DNA from: an uncultured Flavobacteriales bacterium | GTDB taxonomy: Bacteria; Bacteroidota; Bacteroidia; Flavobacteriales_D; Parvicellaceae | DNA: 64,000 nucleotides | Assembly: GCA_943788755.1 (NCBI GenBank) | Contig: CALSRM010000003.1 | Coordinates: 1,426,001 to 1,490,000 of the forward strand | Direction: 5' to 3' | Part shown: one piece after another, positions 18,164 to 27,507 of the stretch | How positions within the stretch are numbered: position 1 is the stretch's first letter | Layout: every line of letters begins with the position of its first letter | Position numbers and translations under genes: made by a program | The notes under the pieces: model-generated | Told to the model about the DNA's origin: nothing | The model's input: the letters and a program-made list of their open reading frames with translations, nothing else | The model's database searches: none

Positions 18164-18925
18164 TTACATTTCTTCTTTAATTTTCCTAAATTTATTTTTG
18201 GTGTCTAGCGTGAAATCTCCTTTCATTAACCAATTGAAATACCCCGGTTCTTTTTTAAAGATATCTACCACAGGTATCCCTTTATGCTTCCCAAAATTAA
18301 AAATAGGTATGTCTTCCTCATTGATTGCAATTCTTTTGGAAAAGTCTAAGGTTTTCGCCCCCATGGTTGTGAAATCACTTAAAAAATCTACATCACCTTG
18401 TATATTGTCATATTTTCCTATTTGCGCTTCCAATACTTCTAAAGTAGCTAATGTGTCAGCTTCTGCACTGTGAGCGTTAGTAAGGTCTTTGTCGCAGTAA
18501 AATTTATAAGCAGCAACTAGTGTTCTTTGCTCCATTTTGTGAAAAACATTTTGTATATCAACAAACTTTTTTTTGTCAAACTCTGGATCTATTCCAGATC
18601 TTAACATTTCTTCAACTAGCAAAGGAATGTCAAATCGATTGGAATTAAAGCCGGCCAAATCAGCGTCAGTAATAAAAGTTTTTATTTCTTCAGCAATATC
18701 TTTAAATTTAGGACAGTCTAAAATGTCAACGTCATAGATCCCGTGTATTTCCGAAACAACAATAGGGATTGGCATTTCTGGATTTACTTTTTTAGAATAA
18801 GATTCTTTTGAGCCATCTGGATTTAATTTAATGATAGCTATTTCAACTATTCGATCTTTTGCTGTATTTGTTCCAGTTGTTTCTAGATCAAAGAATGCAA
18901 GTGGTCTGCTCAATTGTAAATTCAT
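18164..18925 (-). CDS. DEDDh 3'-5' exonuclease (DnaQ-like) with C-terminal ExoX-like extension
   Basis: 253 residues. The exonuclease domain (about 5-165) contains the DEDDh signatures FFDLETTG (Exo I), AGFNSNRFDIPLL (Exo II) and AHSAEADTLATLEV (Exo III). The C-terminal 60 residues have the block FGKHKGIPVVDIFKKEPGYFNWLMKGDF seen in ExoX-like and DUF3820-type proteins, where it probably binds nucleic acid. It should degrade single-stranded or duplex DNA ends in repair rather than proofread replication. The gene is preceded by a TPR/PD40 gene, with only 3 bases between. Confidence 0.9.
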   Translation of the reverse strand: MNLQLSRPLAFFDLETTGTNTAKDRIVEIAIIKLNPDGSKESYSKKVNPEMPIPIVVSEIHGIYDVDILDCPKFKDIAEEIKTFITDADLAGFNSNRFDIPLLVEEMLRSGIDPEFDKKKFVDIQNVFHKMEQRTLVAAYKFYCDKDLTNAHSAEADTLATLEVLEAQIGKYDNIQGDVDFLSDFTTMGAKTLDFSKRIAINEEDIPIFNFGKHKGIPVVDIFKKEPGYFNWLMKGDFTLDTKNKFRKIKEEM

Positions 18926-18928
18926 GTT

Positions 18929-20467
18929 TTATTTTGAAAGTTTAAATAATTTTTTAATCTCGCCTTTATCTGCGTCAAATTCAGAAACTACAAGTTTAAC
19001 TATTTTTAACTCATAACCATCTGCTTCAATTTCTAATTCATAAGTCCCGGGATCAAGAATCATTGTAATTTCACCTGTATGCTTATTACTTATATAGGTC
19101 CTGGGTTCATCTTCATTATCCATGAATATAGTAATCATTCCATTTGCTATTTTAGCATTGGAGGCAAGGTCGTTAAGATCAATAATGAACAATGCTTCTC
19201 TAACTTCAATCTCTTCAAAAGTGACTCTGTACAAATCTAAATCTCCAAATCCTTCTTCTCTTACAGCTGTAATATATGCGTGTTTTTCGTCATCAGCAAA
19301 GCTTATGGTCTTTTCATCATAAGATGTATTAAGCGGATACCCTAAATTCTCAGGAGCTCCCCATTCCTTATTTTTATTGTCCCATTTAGATTTGTACAAG
19401 TCATAACCACCCATCCCTGCGCGACCATTGGAACAAAAATAGAGTGTTTTTCCATCCGGAGATAGAGTAGGGTAATCTTCATTTAGAGAAGTGTTTATAG
19501 TGGATAAGTTTTGCGGCATTCCCCAAGTTCCGTCAGGAAGTTGCTTGGTCATATAAATATCTAGGCCTCCATTTCCTCCAGATCTGTTACTTGCGTAAAT
19601 AAAAGCAGTTCCATCACTAGAAATTGAAGACGATGTTTCAAGGTATTTGGTGTTTACTCCTTCCTTTATTTTTTTCTTTTTACTATAATTAGAGCCTTTT
19701 CTTTCAGCTTCATAAATATTGCCGTTTTCTCCTGTTACGAAATTATCTATGTAAACGAATAATTTTGATCCATCATCGCAGATTCCTACACATTCTTCAT
19801 CATAGATACTATTTAATGATTTAAGGTTCTTCGCTCCAGAAAATTTCGACCCATCAAAAGAACAGATATAGATATCTGAGGGATAGTAACCATCAAATTC
19901 TATTGAACCCTTTCCTTCTTTTCTGCGAGAAGTGAAGACAAGTGTCTTTTCATCTTTTGTAACGAATGGACTATAGTCAGGGAATTCAGAATTGATGAAT
20001 CTACCCATATTTTCAAATAAGACATTGATAGGCTTACCTATCATATCTAAGGCAATGGTGTAGTTTTCAATTAAGTTGGGTGTTTCTGCTCTATGCTTAC
20101 CAGGATGTTTTTGATACTCTTTTAACATTTCTATAGCTTTGCTATAATTATTGGCATGCGTGTAAGCTAAAGCAAGATAATATAGGGTTTCATTGTCTTT
20201 TGATTCTAAATCTTTTACTCTTTCCAAATATTTTATGGCGGCCGATTTATCTATGTTACTATTTAGGTAGCATAAAGCCAAGTGCGTTAATACTTTTTTG
20301 CTTTTTGGGTCAAGTTTCAGTTGTTTTTTGTATTCAGGAATGGCCCCTAAAAAATTTCCAGCTTTAAATAAATCTTCAGCATGTCGAGGGTCAGGTGTTT
20401 GCGACCAAGAAAGTTGAGAGTTAATACATAAAGTAAGTATTAAAGCTATTTTAAGTTTTAGATACAT
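18929..20467 (-). CDS. TPR plus PD40 beta-propeller exported protein
   Basis: 512 residues from ATG 20467; a frame from TTG 20500 exists but would put 11 extra residues before the signal peptide. After the signal (about 1-22, ending SWS) come TPR units (about 25-140) and then PD40/WD40-like blades marked by repeated S.DG..L.F.S.R..G patterns (ISSDGTAFIYASNRSGGNGG, LSPDGKTLYFCSNGRAG). The final 90 residues form a beta domain (carboxypeptidase-regulatory-like). It is similar to PorE-type proteins of the gliding/T9SS envelope, but the OmpA domain is absent. A paralogue lies directly upstream. Confidence 0.85.
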   Translation of the reverse strand: MYLKLKIALILTLCINSQLSWSQTPDPRHAEDLFKAGNFLGAIPEYKKQLKLDPKSKKVLTHLALCYLNSNIDKSAAIKYLERVKDLESKDNETLYYLALAYTHANNYSKAIEMLKEYQKHPGKHRAETPNLIENYTIALDMIGKPINVLFENMGRFINSEFPDYSPFVTKDEKTLVFTSRRKEGKGSIEFDGYYPSDIYICSFDGSKFSGAKNLKSLNSIYDEECVGICDDGSKLFVYIDNFVTGENGNIYEAERKGSNYSKKKKIKEGVNTKYLETSSSISSDGTAFIYASNRSGGNGGLDIYMTKQLPDGTWGMPQNLSTINTSLNEDYPTLSPDGKTLYFCSNGRAGMGGYDLYKSKWDNKNKEWGAPENLGYPLNTSYDEKTISFADDEKHAYITAVREEGFGDLDLYRVTFEEIEVREALFIIDLNDLASNAKIANGMITIFMDNEDEPRTYISNKHTGEITMILDPGTYELEIEADGYELKIVKLVVSEFDADKGEIKKLFKLSK

Positions 20468-20507
20468 GGTTGTTGACAAAGTAAGCAAATTAAGTACCAA
20501 ATATAAT

Positions 20508-20540
20508 AAAGACTCATTTCTATTGTCGAAATGAGTCTTT
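20508..20540. terminator. Bidirectional stem-loop between the two PD40 genes
   Basis: AAAGACTCATTTC (20508-20520) and its perfect complement (20528-20540) form a 13-base-pair stem with a 7-base loop. Transcripts of the upstream paralogue, read leftwards, would end here, and the following sequence is A/T-rich. Confidence 0.75.
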
Positions 20541-20578
20541 ATTTAATACAGGTTTTAAAAGTAATTTTATTCTTAAAA

Positions 20579-22711
20579 TTAGAATGCTTTCAGTTTTATG
20601 TATTGGAATTTACCATACTTTTCTGTGTCCTTAAAGTCACCCTTATACTTGGGGCCTTGCACAACAGAGTTAATAGCTACAATTTTCACTGTCGATAGGT
20701 CTACTCCCGCTGTTTTTAATTTATTTATTAACATTTCTTTGGCTTCGCTGCTTCTATAGGTAGATAGTTTTTTATTTGAACCAAAAGTTCTTGTAGGAAC
20801 ATACGAAGCACTGCCTTCGATTTCAATATTAACGGTTCCTTTTTGTTCTAGTATACTTTTAATTCCGCTTAAAAATGTTTTAAATCTCACTTCTTCTGAC
20901 ACTAAGCCCTTCTCATTATACCCATAGAATTTTTGGAAAGATATAGGTTCAATAATATCAACAGTGTCAATGGTGTGAACAGTGTCAATGGCGTTTTGAG
21001 CTATGGTTGTGTCTACTTTTGTTTCGCTTAATGAAAGACCTCCAAGTGTAATAACTTTATCAATTACATGATAGTCTGAGTTGCAAGGAACTTTAAATTC
21101 AGTTTCATGAAAAGTGGTTTCATCTCTAAGGTATTCCACTAAATATTCATGGCAAGGTATTAATGCGAAAATATAGGATCCGGTTCTTCTGTTAGGTATA
21201 TAATTCATAGATTCAGCATCCTCAGTTAAATCAGTTACCCATATTGATATTCCTGCAGGAATTTGAGGTTCTGAACCTTTGTCAATATAACCTTTAAGTA
21301 TAGATATTGGTTCAAGAATTGCAGTATCTAGCTTTATAAAGTAGATGTCTTTTTCACCTATTCCTCCATCATGTGCAGAAGAATAAAAACCTTTTTTCCC
21401 ATCAATTGTTGTGGAGAAGAAGACATCATCACCAACAGTATTAAGAGGGTATCCCATGTTAAGAGGTATTCCCCAAGTTCCATCTTCTCCTTTCTTAGTA
21501 AAGAAAATGTCAAATCCTCCCATACTCTTATTCCCATTAGAACTAAAGTAAAGTGTTTTGCCATCTGGATGAAAGAAAGGTGAATCTTCATCATATTCAG
21601 AATTAATAGGAGTGCCAATATTTACAGCTTTACTCCATTCATTATTCGGAAGTTTCACACTTCTGTAAATATCTCTGCCCCCAAGCCCTCCCGGACGATC
21701 ACTTACAAAGTAAAGTGTTTTTCCATCTGCAGACAATGTTGCGTGGGTTTCCCAGTATGATGTGTTAATATCTACTTCAGTGTTTTTGCCGCCTAAGTAT
21801 TTTAAGTCTCCATAATCAAAGCCTTCTCTTTCTGAAATATAAATATTTCCATCGCCATTGTCATCTTTATAAATAAATAAAAATTGTCCATCCCCAGAAA
21901 CGCTAATCGTTGCTTGGTTGCTTCTTGGACTGCTGAAATTCATTAGCTTTGGTTGTTCCCATGTGCCTGTTTCCTTATTTTTGTAGGCAACATATACATC
22001 TTCATAATGTTTACCATCTTGTGGAGTAAAGTTAAATTCATTAGAAACTTGATTACTATCTGTTCTCAGTCTTCTAGAAGTAAAAAAAATGGCACTTTCG
22101 TCTGCAGTTATAACAGGATTAAAATCAGAAAATGCGCTATTAATTGGAATGCCTATATTGGTTATTTTGAAGTTCTTTTTAGCAGTAACTTCTATTTTCG
22201 CATTAATCGAGTAAATAGAATGCATTTCATTTTTATTGAAAAGGGTGTGCTTGGATTTTACTTCTTCTTTAAAATGCTTATATTCAAACAAAGCTTCGTC
22301 AAACCTTTCATTTAGATGGTATGCTTGACCTAAGTAGTGGTGTGCTTCAAAAGGTGCGTTCGTTTCACCTGATGAAAATGGGTCATATCTCGGAGAAACA
22401 TTTTCTCCCGCAACGATGAGGTATTTTAAAGCTTTATTCCTGTCCAGGCTTGAGTTAAGATAACACAGCCCTAGTTTATAATTTATATTAGCATTGGTTG
22501 GTTGCTCTTCGATTAAATTCAACCATATTTTAGTTGCAAATTCATACAGTTGGTCCTCCATAAGTGTATTTGCTGTTTCAAATTTTTGCTTGAAAGATGC
22601 ATTCTTAAGGTTTTTTTCAAGATCAGCTGGATCAATTTGAGAAAAATGAGTTCCGAAGAGGCCAAACGAAAGAAGAATAAATAAAAAACGATATTTTATG
22701 CTGTTAATCAT
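20579..22711 (-). CDS. TPR, PD40 and OmpA-like exported protein (PorE-like)
   Basis: 710 residues. A signal peptide (about 1-25) is followed by TPR-like helices (about 30-160), PD40 propeller blades (about 180-470) with motifs such as LSADGKTLYFVSDRPGGLGG and FHPDGKTLYFSSNGNKSMGG, a short beta domain, and a C-terminal region (about 600-710) that looks OmpA-like (EIEGSASYVPTR, STYRSSEAKEMLI). It lacks the usual NxxLSxxRA peptidoglycan motif and has a longer insert, so peptidoglycan binding is uncertain. It is in the same style as PorE, which links the T9SS to peptidoglycan, but the assignment is only by layout. The ATG at 22711 is followed by a good signal. Confidence 0.85.
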   Translation of the reverse strand: MINSIKYRFLFILLSFGLFGTHFSQIDPADLEKNLKNASFKQKFETANTLMEDQLYEFATKIWLNLIEEQPTNANINYKLGLCYLNSSLDRNKALKYLIVAGENVSPRYDPFSSGETNAPFEAHHYLGQAYHLNERFDEALFEYKHFKEEVKSKHTLFNKNEMHSIYSINAKIEVTAKKNFKITNIGIPINSAFSDFNPVITADESAIFFTSRRLRTDSNQVSNEFNFTPQDGKHYEDVYVAYKNKETGTWEQPKLMNFSSPRSNQATISVSGDGQFLFIYKDDNGDGNIYISEREGFDYGDLKYLGGKNTEVDINTSYWETHATLSADGKTLYFVSDRPGGLGGRDIYRSVKLPNNEWSKAVNIGTPINSEYDEDSPFFHPDGKTLYFSSNGNKSMGGFDIFFTKKGEDGTWGIPLNMGYPLNTVGDDVFFSTTIDGKKGFYSSAHDGGIGEKDIYFIKLDTAILEPISILKGYIDKGSEPQIPAGISIWVTDLTEDAESMNYIPNRRTGSYIFALIPCHEYLVEYLRDETTFHETEFKVPCNSDYHVIDKVITLGGLSLSETKVDTTIAQNAIDTVHTIDTVDIIEPISFQKFYGYNEKGLVSEEVRFKTFLSGIKSILEQKGTVNIEIEGSASYVPTRTFGSNKKLSTYRSSEAKEMLINKLKTAGVDLSTVKIVAINSVVQGPKYKGDFKDTEKYGKFQYIKLKAF

Positions 22712-22756
22712 AGTTTTTCGGGATATACAAAATGTGTTTTGTCTTCTTAGAATAAA

Positions 22757-24112
22757 TTAAATTTCTCTGTCAATGTCGAATTTTTCCAAGTAATCAGCAA
22801 CTCTTTTTACAAAGCTTCCGCCTAATGCGCCATCAACTATTCTATGGTCGTATGAGTGTGATAAAAACATCATGTGTCTAATTGCAATAGCATCTCCCTG
22901 TGGAGTTTCTATTACTGCAGGCTTCTTTCTTATAGCTCCAAGAGCTAAAATGGCACTTTGCGGTTGGTTGATAATTGGAGTTCCCATTACGTTTCCAAAA
23001 GTTCCAACATTTGTAACTGTGTATGTTCCTCCCTGTATTTGATCTGGGTTTAAACTGTTGTTTCTAGCGCTATTAGCAAGGCTATTAACTTGTTTAGCTA
23101 GTCCAACTAAGTTTAATCTTTCTGCATTATGAATAACAGGTACAATTAAATTTCCTGAAGGAAGAGCTGTAGCCATTCCAAGATTAATGTCTTTTTTGAT
23201 GACAACATTGTTTCCATCTAACATTGCATTCACTTTAGGGAAGTCTTTTAGCGCTTTTACTACAGCTTCCATAAAAATTGGTGTAAAAGTTAATTTTTCA
23301 CCTTCTTTTTTCAGGAATTCATCTTTCATTTTTTTACGCCACATTACGATGTTTGTAACATCAGCTTCCACAAAGGAAGTAACGTGAGGAGAAACGTGAA
23401 CTGACATTACCATATGATCAGCAATCAGTTTACGCATACGGTCCATTTCAACTATTTCATCATGTGGACCAATTGGGACTGGAGGAGCTTTGTAAAATGG
23501 AGTCAATTGACCATTGCTACTTGGGGCAATAGCTTCAGGAGCTGCTACAGAAGCTTTAATTGGCGCTTCGATAAGAGGGGCAGAGGTACCCGTTCGTGTA
23601 TTAACATAACCTAAAATATCCTTTTTAGTAACCCGACCATCTTGGCCAGTTCCTGAAACGGATTCAAGTTCTCCAACAGAAATACCTTCAGTTTTAGCAA
23701 TGCTTCTAACTAATGGGGAATAAAACCTTCCACTAGGTCCATTTTTTGGAACACCAACACCATTTTTGCTAACTTCAATTTGTGTAAGTAATTCTTCTTG
23801 GATTTGTTCATTTGCAACTTCAACTGTTTCTGTTTTGGCTATAGCTGGTGCGCTAACAATAGTCTCTTCACCCTCTGCACCGATTATAGCAAATACAGCT
23901 CCTACTTGAACAACATCTCCGTCGTTAAAAAGCTTTTGTTTTAGCACTCCAGAAGCAGGAGCAGGAACCTCAGAATCAACCTTGTCGGTCGCAATCTCAA
24001 CAATCGGCTCATCTTCTTCAATTGTATCTCCAACTTCTTTTAACCATGCAGTAATGGTTGCTTCTGCTACACTTTCTCCCATTTTAGGAAGTAATACCTC
24101 TAAATCAGCCAT
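22757..24112 (-). CDS. 2-oxo acid dehydrogenase E2 (dihydrolipoamide acyltransferase)
   Basis: 451 residues from ATG 24112; a frame reaching to 24139 crosses into the promoter box. The lipoyl domain (about 1-75) has the modified lysine in EIATDKVDSEVP. A linker and a peripheral-subunit-binding domain follow (about 135-175, FYSPLVRSIAKTEGI and GQDGRVTKKDI). The catalytic domain (about 220-451) ends in HSYDHRIVDGALGGSF, where the His is catalytic. It belongs to the pyruvate, branched-chain or 2-oxoglutarate dehydrogenase complexes; the lipoyl and core sequence look most like the branched-chain/pyruvate type. The E1 and E3 genes are not in the window. Confidence 0.92.
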   Translation of the reverse strand: MADLEVLLPKMGESVAEATITAWLKEVGDTIEEDEPIVEIATDKVDSEVPAPASGVLKQKLFNDGDVVQVGAVFAIIGAEGEETIVSAPAIAKTETVEVANEQIQEELLTQIEVSKNGVGVPKNGPSGRFYSPLVRSIAKTEGISVGELESVSGTGQDGRVTKKDILGYVNTRTGTSAPLIEAPIKASVAAPEAIAPSSNGQLTPFYKAPPVPIGPHDEIVEMDRMRKLIADHMVMSVHVSPHVTSFVEADVTNIVMWRKKMKDEFLKKEGEKLTFTPIFMEAVVKALKDFPKVNAMLDGNNVVIKKDINLGMATALPSGNLIVPVIHNAERLNLVGLAKQVNSLANSARNNSLNPDQIQGGTYTVTNVGTFGNVMGTPIINQPQSAILALGAIRKKPAVIETPQGDAIAIRHMMFLSHSYDHRIVDGALGGSFVKRVADYLEKFDIDREI

Positions 24113-24136
24113 GTCTTTTTTAATAGATTTACGTCG

Positions 24137-24167
24137 CAAAAATAGGTTAAAAAAATAGGAATAACAA
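24137..24167 (-). promoter_or_regulatory. Promoter of the E2 gene
   Basis: Reverse strand TTG (24167-24165), 20 bases, TATTTTTG (24144-24137). The ATG lies 24 bases beyond the box. Confidence 0.65.
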
Positions 24168-24191
24168 GAACTTTATCCTTGTAAAATAGTA

Positions 24192-24449
24192 TTAATTTCC
24201 TAGTTTTTTTATATTTCTGCAAATGGTTTTAAAATCTCTTAAGAGTACATAATCTTTGGCATAAATAAGGTTCAATTTTTTCTTGATTTCAGGAGAATGT
24301 ATCTTGATATTATCTAACAAACTGATAATTCCATTTTTTATTAACGGAAGCTGTTGATTTTTACTTTGTTTACTGTATCCTACCCAAGTTTTTTTTCCAA
24401 ATAGGGTACTGAAAATATTTCCCAAAAACTTAATCGGAGATTTCACTAC
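24192..24449 (-). pseudogene. Out-of-frame C-terminal remainder of the glycosyltransferase
   Basis: An 84-residue frame begins MKSPIKFLGNIFSTLFGKKT and continues with WVGYS and a Lys-rich tail. The N-terminal words look like the usual end of the membrane-embedded GT2/UndP-type proteins of Bacteroidota. Deleting one base in the A-run 24450-24455 (a T-run on the coding strand) fuses it in frame to the upstream gene as FFIFVVKSPIKF. It is therefore the 3' end of that gene, not a separate protein. Confidence 0.65.
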
Positions 24450-26127
24450 AAAAAATAAAAAAGGGAAATGTCGAAAGGAAAATAATGCTCGAACAAACGT
24501 CTAAAATTCGTTTTTTTCTTTTATTGTTTGGTTTGTCAATGCTGTTTACATCTAACAGATACAAATCTCCAGCTGTATTGATGGAATTACTCCCAATTAA
24601 AAAGAGGCTGTCAGGTTGCGCAATTTTATAATCAACTTCTCGATTAGATTTGATTGTTGCCATTTGCTCGATGATTTGCTGTGCACTAATATCTTTTGCA
24701 CAAAATATTACTTCATCAATTTTGTTAATATGAATGAAATCTTCTAGTTGATTTAGTGTTCCATCGTAATCATCTGAATTGTTATTATGCAAAGAAAGTA
24801 TTGCTTTGTAGCCAACTTTCGTTGTTTGTGTTAATAAAGCATGAATCCTTTCGGCTTCCACTTTTTCACCAATAATTACCAATCGTTTTTTACCTGTATT
24901 TCCAATTTCAAAGCCTTTAAATCCAATTATATGTAAAACGAATCTTGAAAATAAAAGAGATAGGGTAGTTCCCATTGCTCCTAATAAAATAATGATTCTT
25001 GAAAATTGAACAGATTTAGGAAGTAAACCATAAATAATCAGGATGAGTGCAGTTCCGATAATAGCCCCAATCAAGGATTTTACAGGTTTTATTGGCCTGT
25101 CATGGGCTCCTGATAAAAAAGCAACTAGGACCCAAACAAAACTATATATGGGAAGCGCCCAAGCTATAACTTCAAGAGGAAACTCCTTGTTAGAAAAAAG
25201 TTGGTAAGCAATTGTGATTCCAAAGATTGAAGCAAGTACTAGGCAAAAGTCCAATAACGGAAATGCTGATTTCTTAAAAAAACGGGTTGTAATGGCCATA
25301 GATGCCCTTAAGTAAATTGCAAGGTTGATTAGTAAAGAAAAGCTTTTGGCATTTTTCTCTGAGAAGTGTTTTTTAGCAAAAATGACCATCGCATTGTAAA
25401 ATACAAAAACATAATTAACCGAACTTTTTTTAGTACTTTCTCCTTTATAGTGAATTATTCTTGTTTTAGGGAAGTAATAATTTTTATAACCCCCTAAAAT
25501 AATTCTATAGGATAAGTCTATATCTTCTCCATACATGAAAAAATCTTCATCGAGAAATCCAACTTTATCTAATACAGTTTTTCGCATTAACATAAATGCA
25601 CCGGATAAAATTTCTATTTCATTGGTTTCCTTTTGAGGAAGGTAACCTAAATGGTATTTACCAAATTTTTTCGATCTCGGAAACAAAGAAGAAAGTCCAA
25701 ATATTTTATAAAAAGCTACACTAGGAGTCGGTAGACCTCTTTTCGATTCGGGTAAAAACTTACCTTTTCCATCCAACATTTCAACACCTAAACCACCTGC
25801 ATTCTTATGAGAGTCCATGAATTCAATACACTTAATGAATGTATCTTCTTCCACCACAGTGTCTGGATTTAGCAACAGTACGTATTCCCCTTTGGCTATT
25901 CGCATAGCTTGGTTGTTTGCCTTAGAAAAGCCCGTATTTTCTTTATTAGCTATAAGAAGAACTTCTGGGAATTTACTCTGCACCATAACAACAGAATCAT
26001 CAATAGAGTTGTTGTCAACTACAAATATTTCTGTTTCTAAATTCTTAGATGCAGATTTCACCGAATTCAAGCACTGCTCTAGGAAGTACTCAACATTGTA
26101 ATTAACTATGATTATCGAAAGTTTCAA
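24430..26127 (-). CDS. GT2 glycosyltransferase with a sugar-transferase-like membrane tail, frameshifted
   Basis: 565 residues as sequenced. The N-terminal domain (about 1-240) is a GT-A family 2 glycosyltransferase with SIIIVNYNVEYFLEQCL, VVDNNS, LLLNPDTVVEE and the acceptor block FMYGEDIDLSYRI. A central membrane region (about 275-400) and a Rossmann-like part (KKRLVIIGEKVEAERIH, about 418-505) resemble WbaP/UndP-sugar transferase relatives. KRILDVCSSIIF then starts the usual final membrane segment, but the frame ends early with SEISD. One extra base in the 24450-24455 A-run explains this; the repaired protein is about 648 residues. It is probably a lipopolysaccharide or cell-surface sugar transferase. 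Confidence 0.8.
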   Translation of the reverse strand: MKLSIIIVNYNVEYFLEQCLNSVKSASKNLETEIFVVDNNSIDDSVVMVQSKFPEVLLIANKENTGFSKANNQAMRIAKGEYVLLLNPDTVVEEDTFIKCIEFMDSHKNAGGLGVEMLDGKGKFLPESKRGLPTPSVAFYKIFGLSSLFPRSKKFGKYHLGYLPQKETNEIEILSGAFMLMRKTVLDKVGFLDEDFFMYGEDIDLSYRIILGGYKNYYFPKTRIIHYKGESTKKSSVNYVFVFYNAMVIFAKKHFSEKNAKSFSLLINLAIYLRASMAITTRFFKKSAFPLLDFCLVLASIFGITIAYQLFSNKEFPLEVIAWALPIYSFVWVLVAFLSGAHDRPIKPVKSLIGAIIGTALILIIYGLLPKSVQFSRIIILLGAMGTTLSLLFSRFVLHIIGFKGFEIGNTGKKRLVIIGEKVEAERIHALLTQTTKVGYKAILSLHNNNSDDYDGTLNQLEDFIHINKIDEVIFCAKDISAQQIIEQMATIKSNREVDYKIAQPDSLFLIGSNSINTAGDLYLLDVNSIDKPNNKRKKRILDVCSSIIFLSTFPFFIFCSEISD

Positions 26128-26262
26128 TTATTAATTTACTGATGATTGGGCAAATATAACAATTCCTCCAACGGTTTTTACTTGTGTTTATTTCTTGCTT
26201 TGAAAAAAAAAGTTCTATTTTTAAAGTAGATCTTTCCTTTGGACAATATTTATCTAATTAAC

Positions 26263-26673
26263 ATGAAAGTACATTTAAAAAAATTGCAAGACAAATTACA
26301 ATTCGAAGGAATTAACCCAAGTAAAGATTCATTGAGTATTGGAGCAGCTGAAAGTATAGGAGGTACTAATGTTGGCACTCGACCAATGGAACTCATGTTG
26401 CATGCTATTGCTGGTTGCGCTAGTATTGATGTTTGCTTAATTCTTGAAAAACAAAGACAGGTTATAAGGTCTTACGAAGTAATAACTAAGGGAGGAAGAT
26501 TAGAGGGGCTTCCTGCATATTTTGAGGCTATTCATATGGATTTTATTTTCTCAGGAAATTTGGATGATAAAAAAGTCAAAAGAGCGTTAGAACTATCCGT
26601 TGAAAAGTACTGCTCAGTTGCCAAAACAATTGATGAAAAGGTGAAAATTACGTATGCGTATAGAATAAATTAA
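26263..26673 (+). CDS. OsmC-family peroxide-handling protein
   Basis: 136 residues from ATG 26263, as the TTG upstream at 26239 would only add a non-conserved tail. OsmC/Ohr members reduce organic hydroperoxides with a reactive Cys pair. The first Cys region is AIAGCASIDVCLILEKQRQ and the second is VEKYCSVAKTI near the end, both typical of the YhfA-type branch. Cytoplasmic; partner thiol unknown. It diverges from the glycosyltransferase and converges with recR. Confidence 0.88.
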   Translation: MKVHLKKLQDKLQFEGINPSKDSLSIGAAESIGGTNVGTRPMELMLHAIAGCASIDVCLILEKQRQVIRSYEVITKGGRLEGLPAYFEAIHMDFIFSGNLDDKKVKRALELSVEKYCSVAKTIDEKVKITYAYRIN

Positions 26674-26741
26674 AAAGAACTTGAAGCAATAGTTTCATTG
26701 CGAAAAACTTCAATAATTAACTCGAAATGACATGGAAAACC

Positions 26742-27359
26742 CTACTTGGCTAAACTATTTTCAAAAGGAGACCGATTCAGGATGGATCGACCAAGGGTAA
26801 CTTCATCTGTGAATTCTAATTCGTTTCCAATACCAATACCTCTAGAAATAACGCTAACGTTAACATTACAATCTTTTAGTTTTCTAAAAAGAAAAAAATT
26901 GGTGGTATCACCTTCCATAGTAGCGCTTAGCGCTAAAATGATTTCTTTAGAATCCTGTGAACTTGCTCTTTCAACTAGGCTTGCAATATGCAAATCATCT
27001 GGTCCAATTCCGTCCATTGGAGATATTATACCTCCAAGAATATGGTAAAGTCCTTTGTATTGCTGTGTAGCTTCAATTGCAAGGATGTCTCTGATGTCTT
27101 GAATAACGCAGATTGTCGATTCATCTCTTTGTGGATTAGCACAAATATTACATAAATCCGCATCGCTTATGTTTTTACACTTCTTACAAAATTTTATTTC
27201 GTTTTTTAAACGTGTCATTGCCATTGTAAAGGCTTGAACATCGCTTTCAGAACGGTTCAGCATATCAAGGACTAAACGTAATGCAGTTCTCTTGCCTACT
27301 CCAGGAAGAGAAGCCATTTGTTCTACGGCATTATTCAATAATTTAGAATGGAAATCCAT
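26742..27359 (-). CDS. recR: Recombination mediator RecR
   Basis: 205 residues, the usual length. RecR works with RecO (and RecF) to load RecA on gapped DNA. The helix-hairpin-helix SLPGVGKRTALRLVLDML is at about residue 17, followed by the zinc-finger motif (CKKCKNISDADLCNIC) and the TOPRIM domain with LIVVI-type block TICVIQDIRDILAIE and the HILGGIISPMDGIGPDDL core. The ATG at 27359 follows a promoter box by only 4 bases. Confidence 0.97.
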   Translation of the reverse strand: MDFHSKLLNNAVEQMASLPGVGKRTALRLVLDMLNRSESDVQAFTMAMTRLKNEIKFCKKCKNISDADLCNICANPQRDESTICVIQDIRDILAIEATQQYKGLYHILGGIISPMDGIGPDDLHIASLVERASSQDSKEIILALSATMEGDTTNFFLFRKLKDCNVNVSVISRGIGIGNELEFTDEVTLGRSILNRSPFENSLAK

Positions 27360-27363
27360 GCAG

Positions 27364-27396
27364 CAAAAATAGTAGATATTGAGATTGAATAACCAA
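27364..27396 (-). promoter_or_regulatory. Promoter of recR, box 4 bases before the ATG
   Basis: Reverse strand TTG (27396-27394), 22 bases, TATTTTTG (27371-27364), then CTGC and ATG. The predicted transcript would be leaderless. Confidence 0.6.
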
Positions 27397-27507
27397 CAAG
27401 TTTGAAATGTTATTAACGATATTTTGTTCTTTTTTCTCGTTCAGTATTCTTTGTGAAAGATTATTCAAATAATTCTGAACTAGGAACTGAAAATAAAAAA
27501 CTAAGAA

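Noticed and set aside
26674-26741. GCAAT/ATTGC and TTGAAG/CTTCAA pairs between osmC and recR as a terminator
   Set aside because: The stems are short, separated by an unequal internal loop and lack a T-tract, so they are too weak to call.
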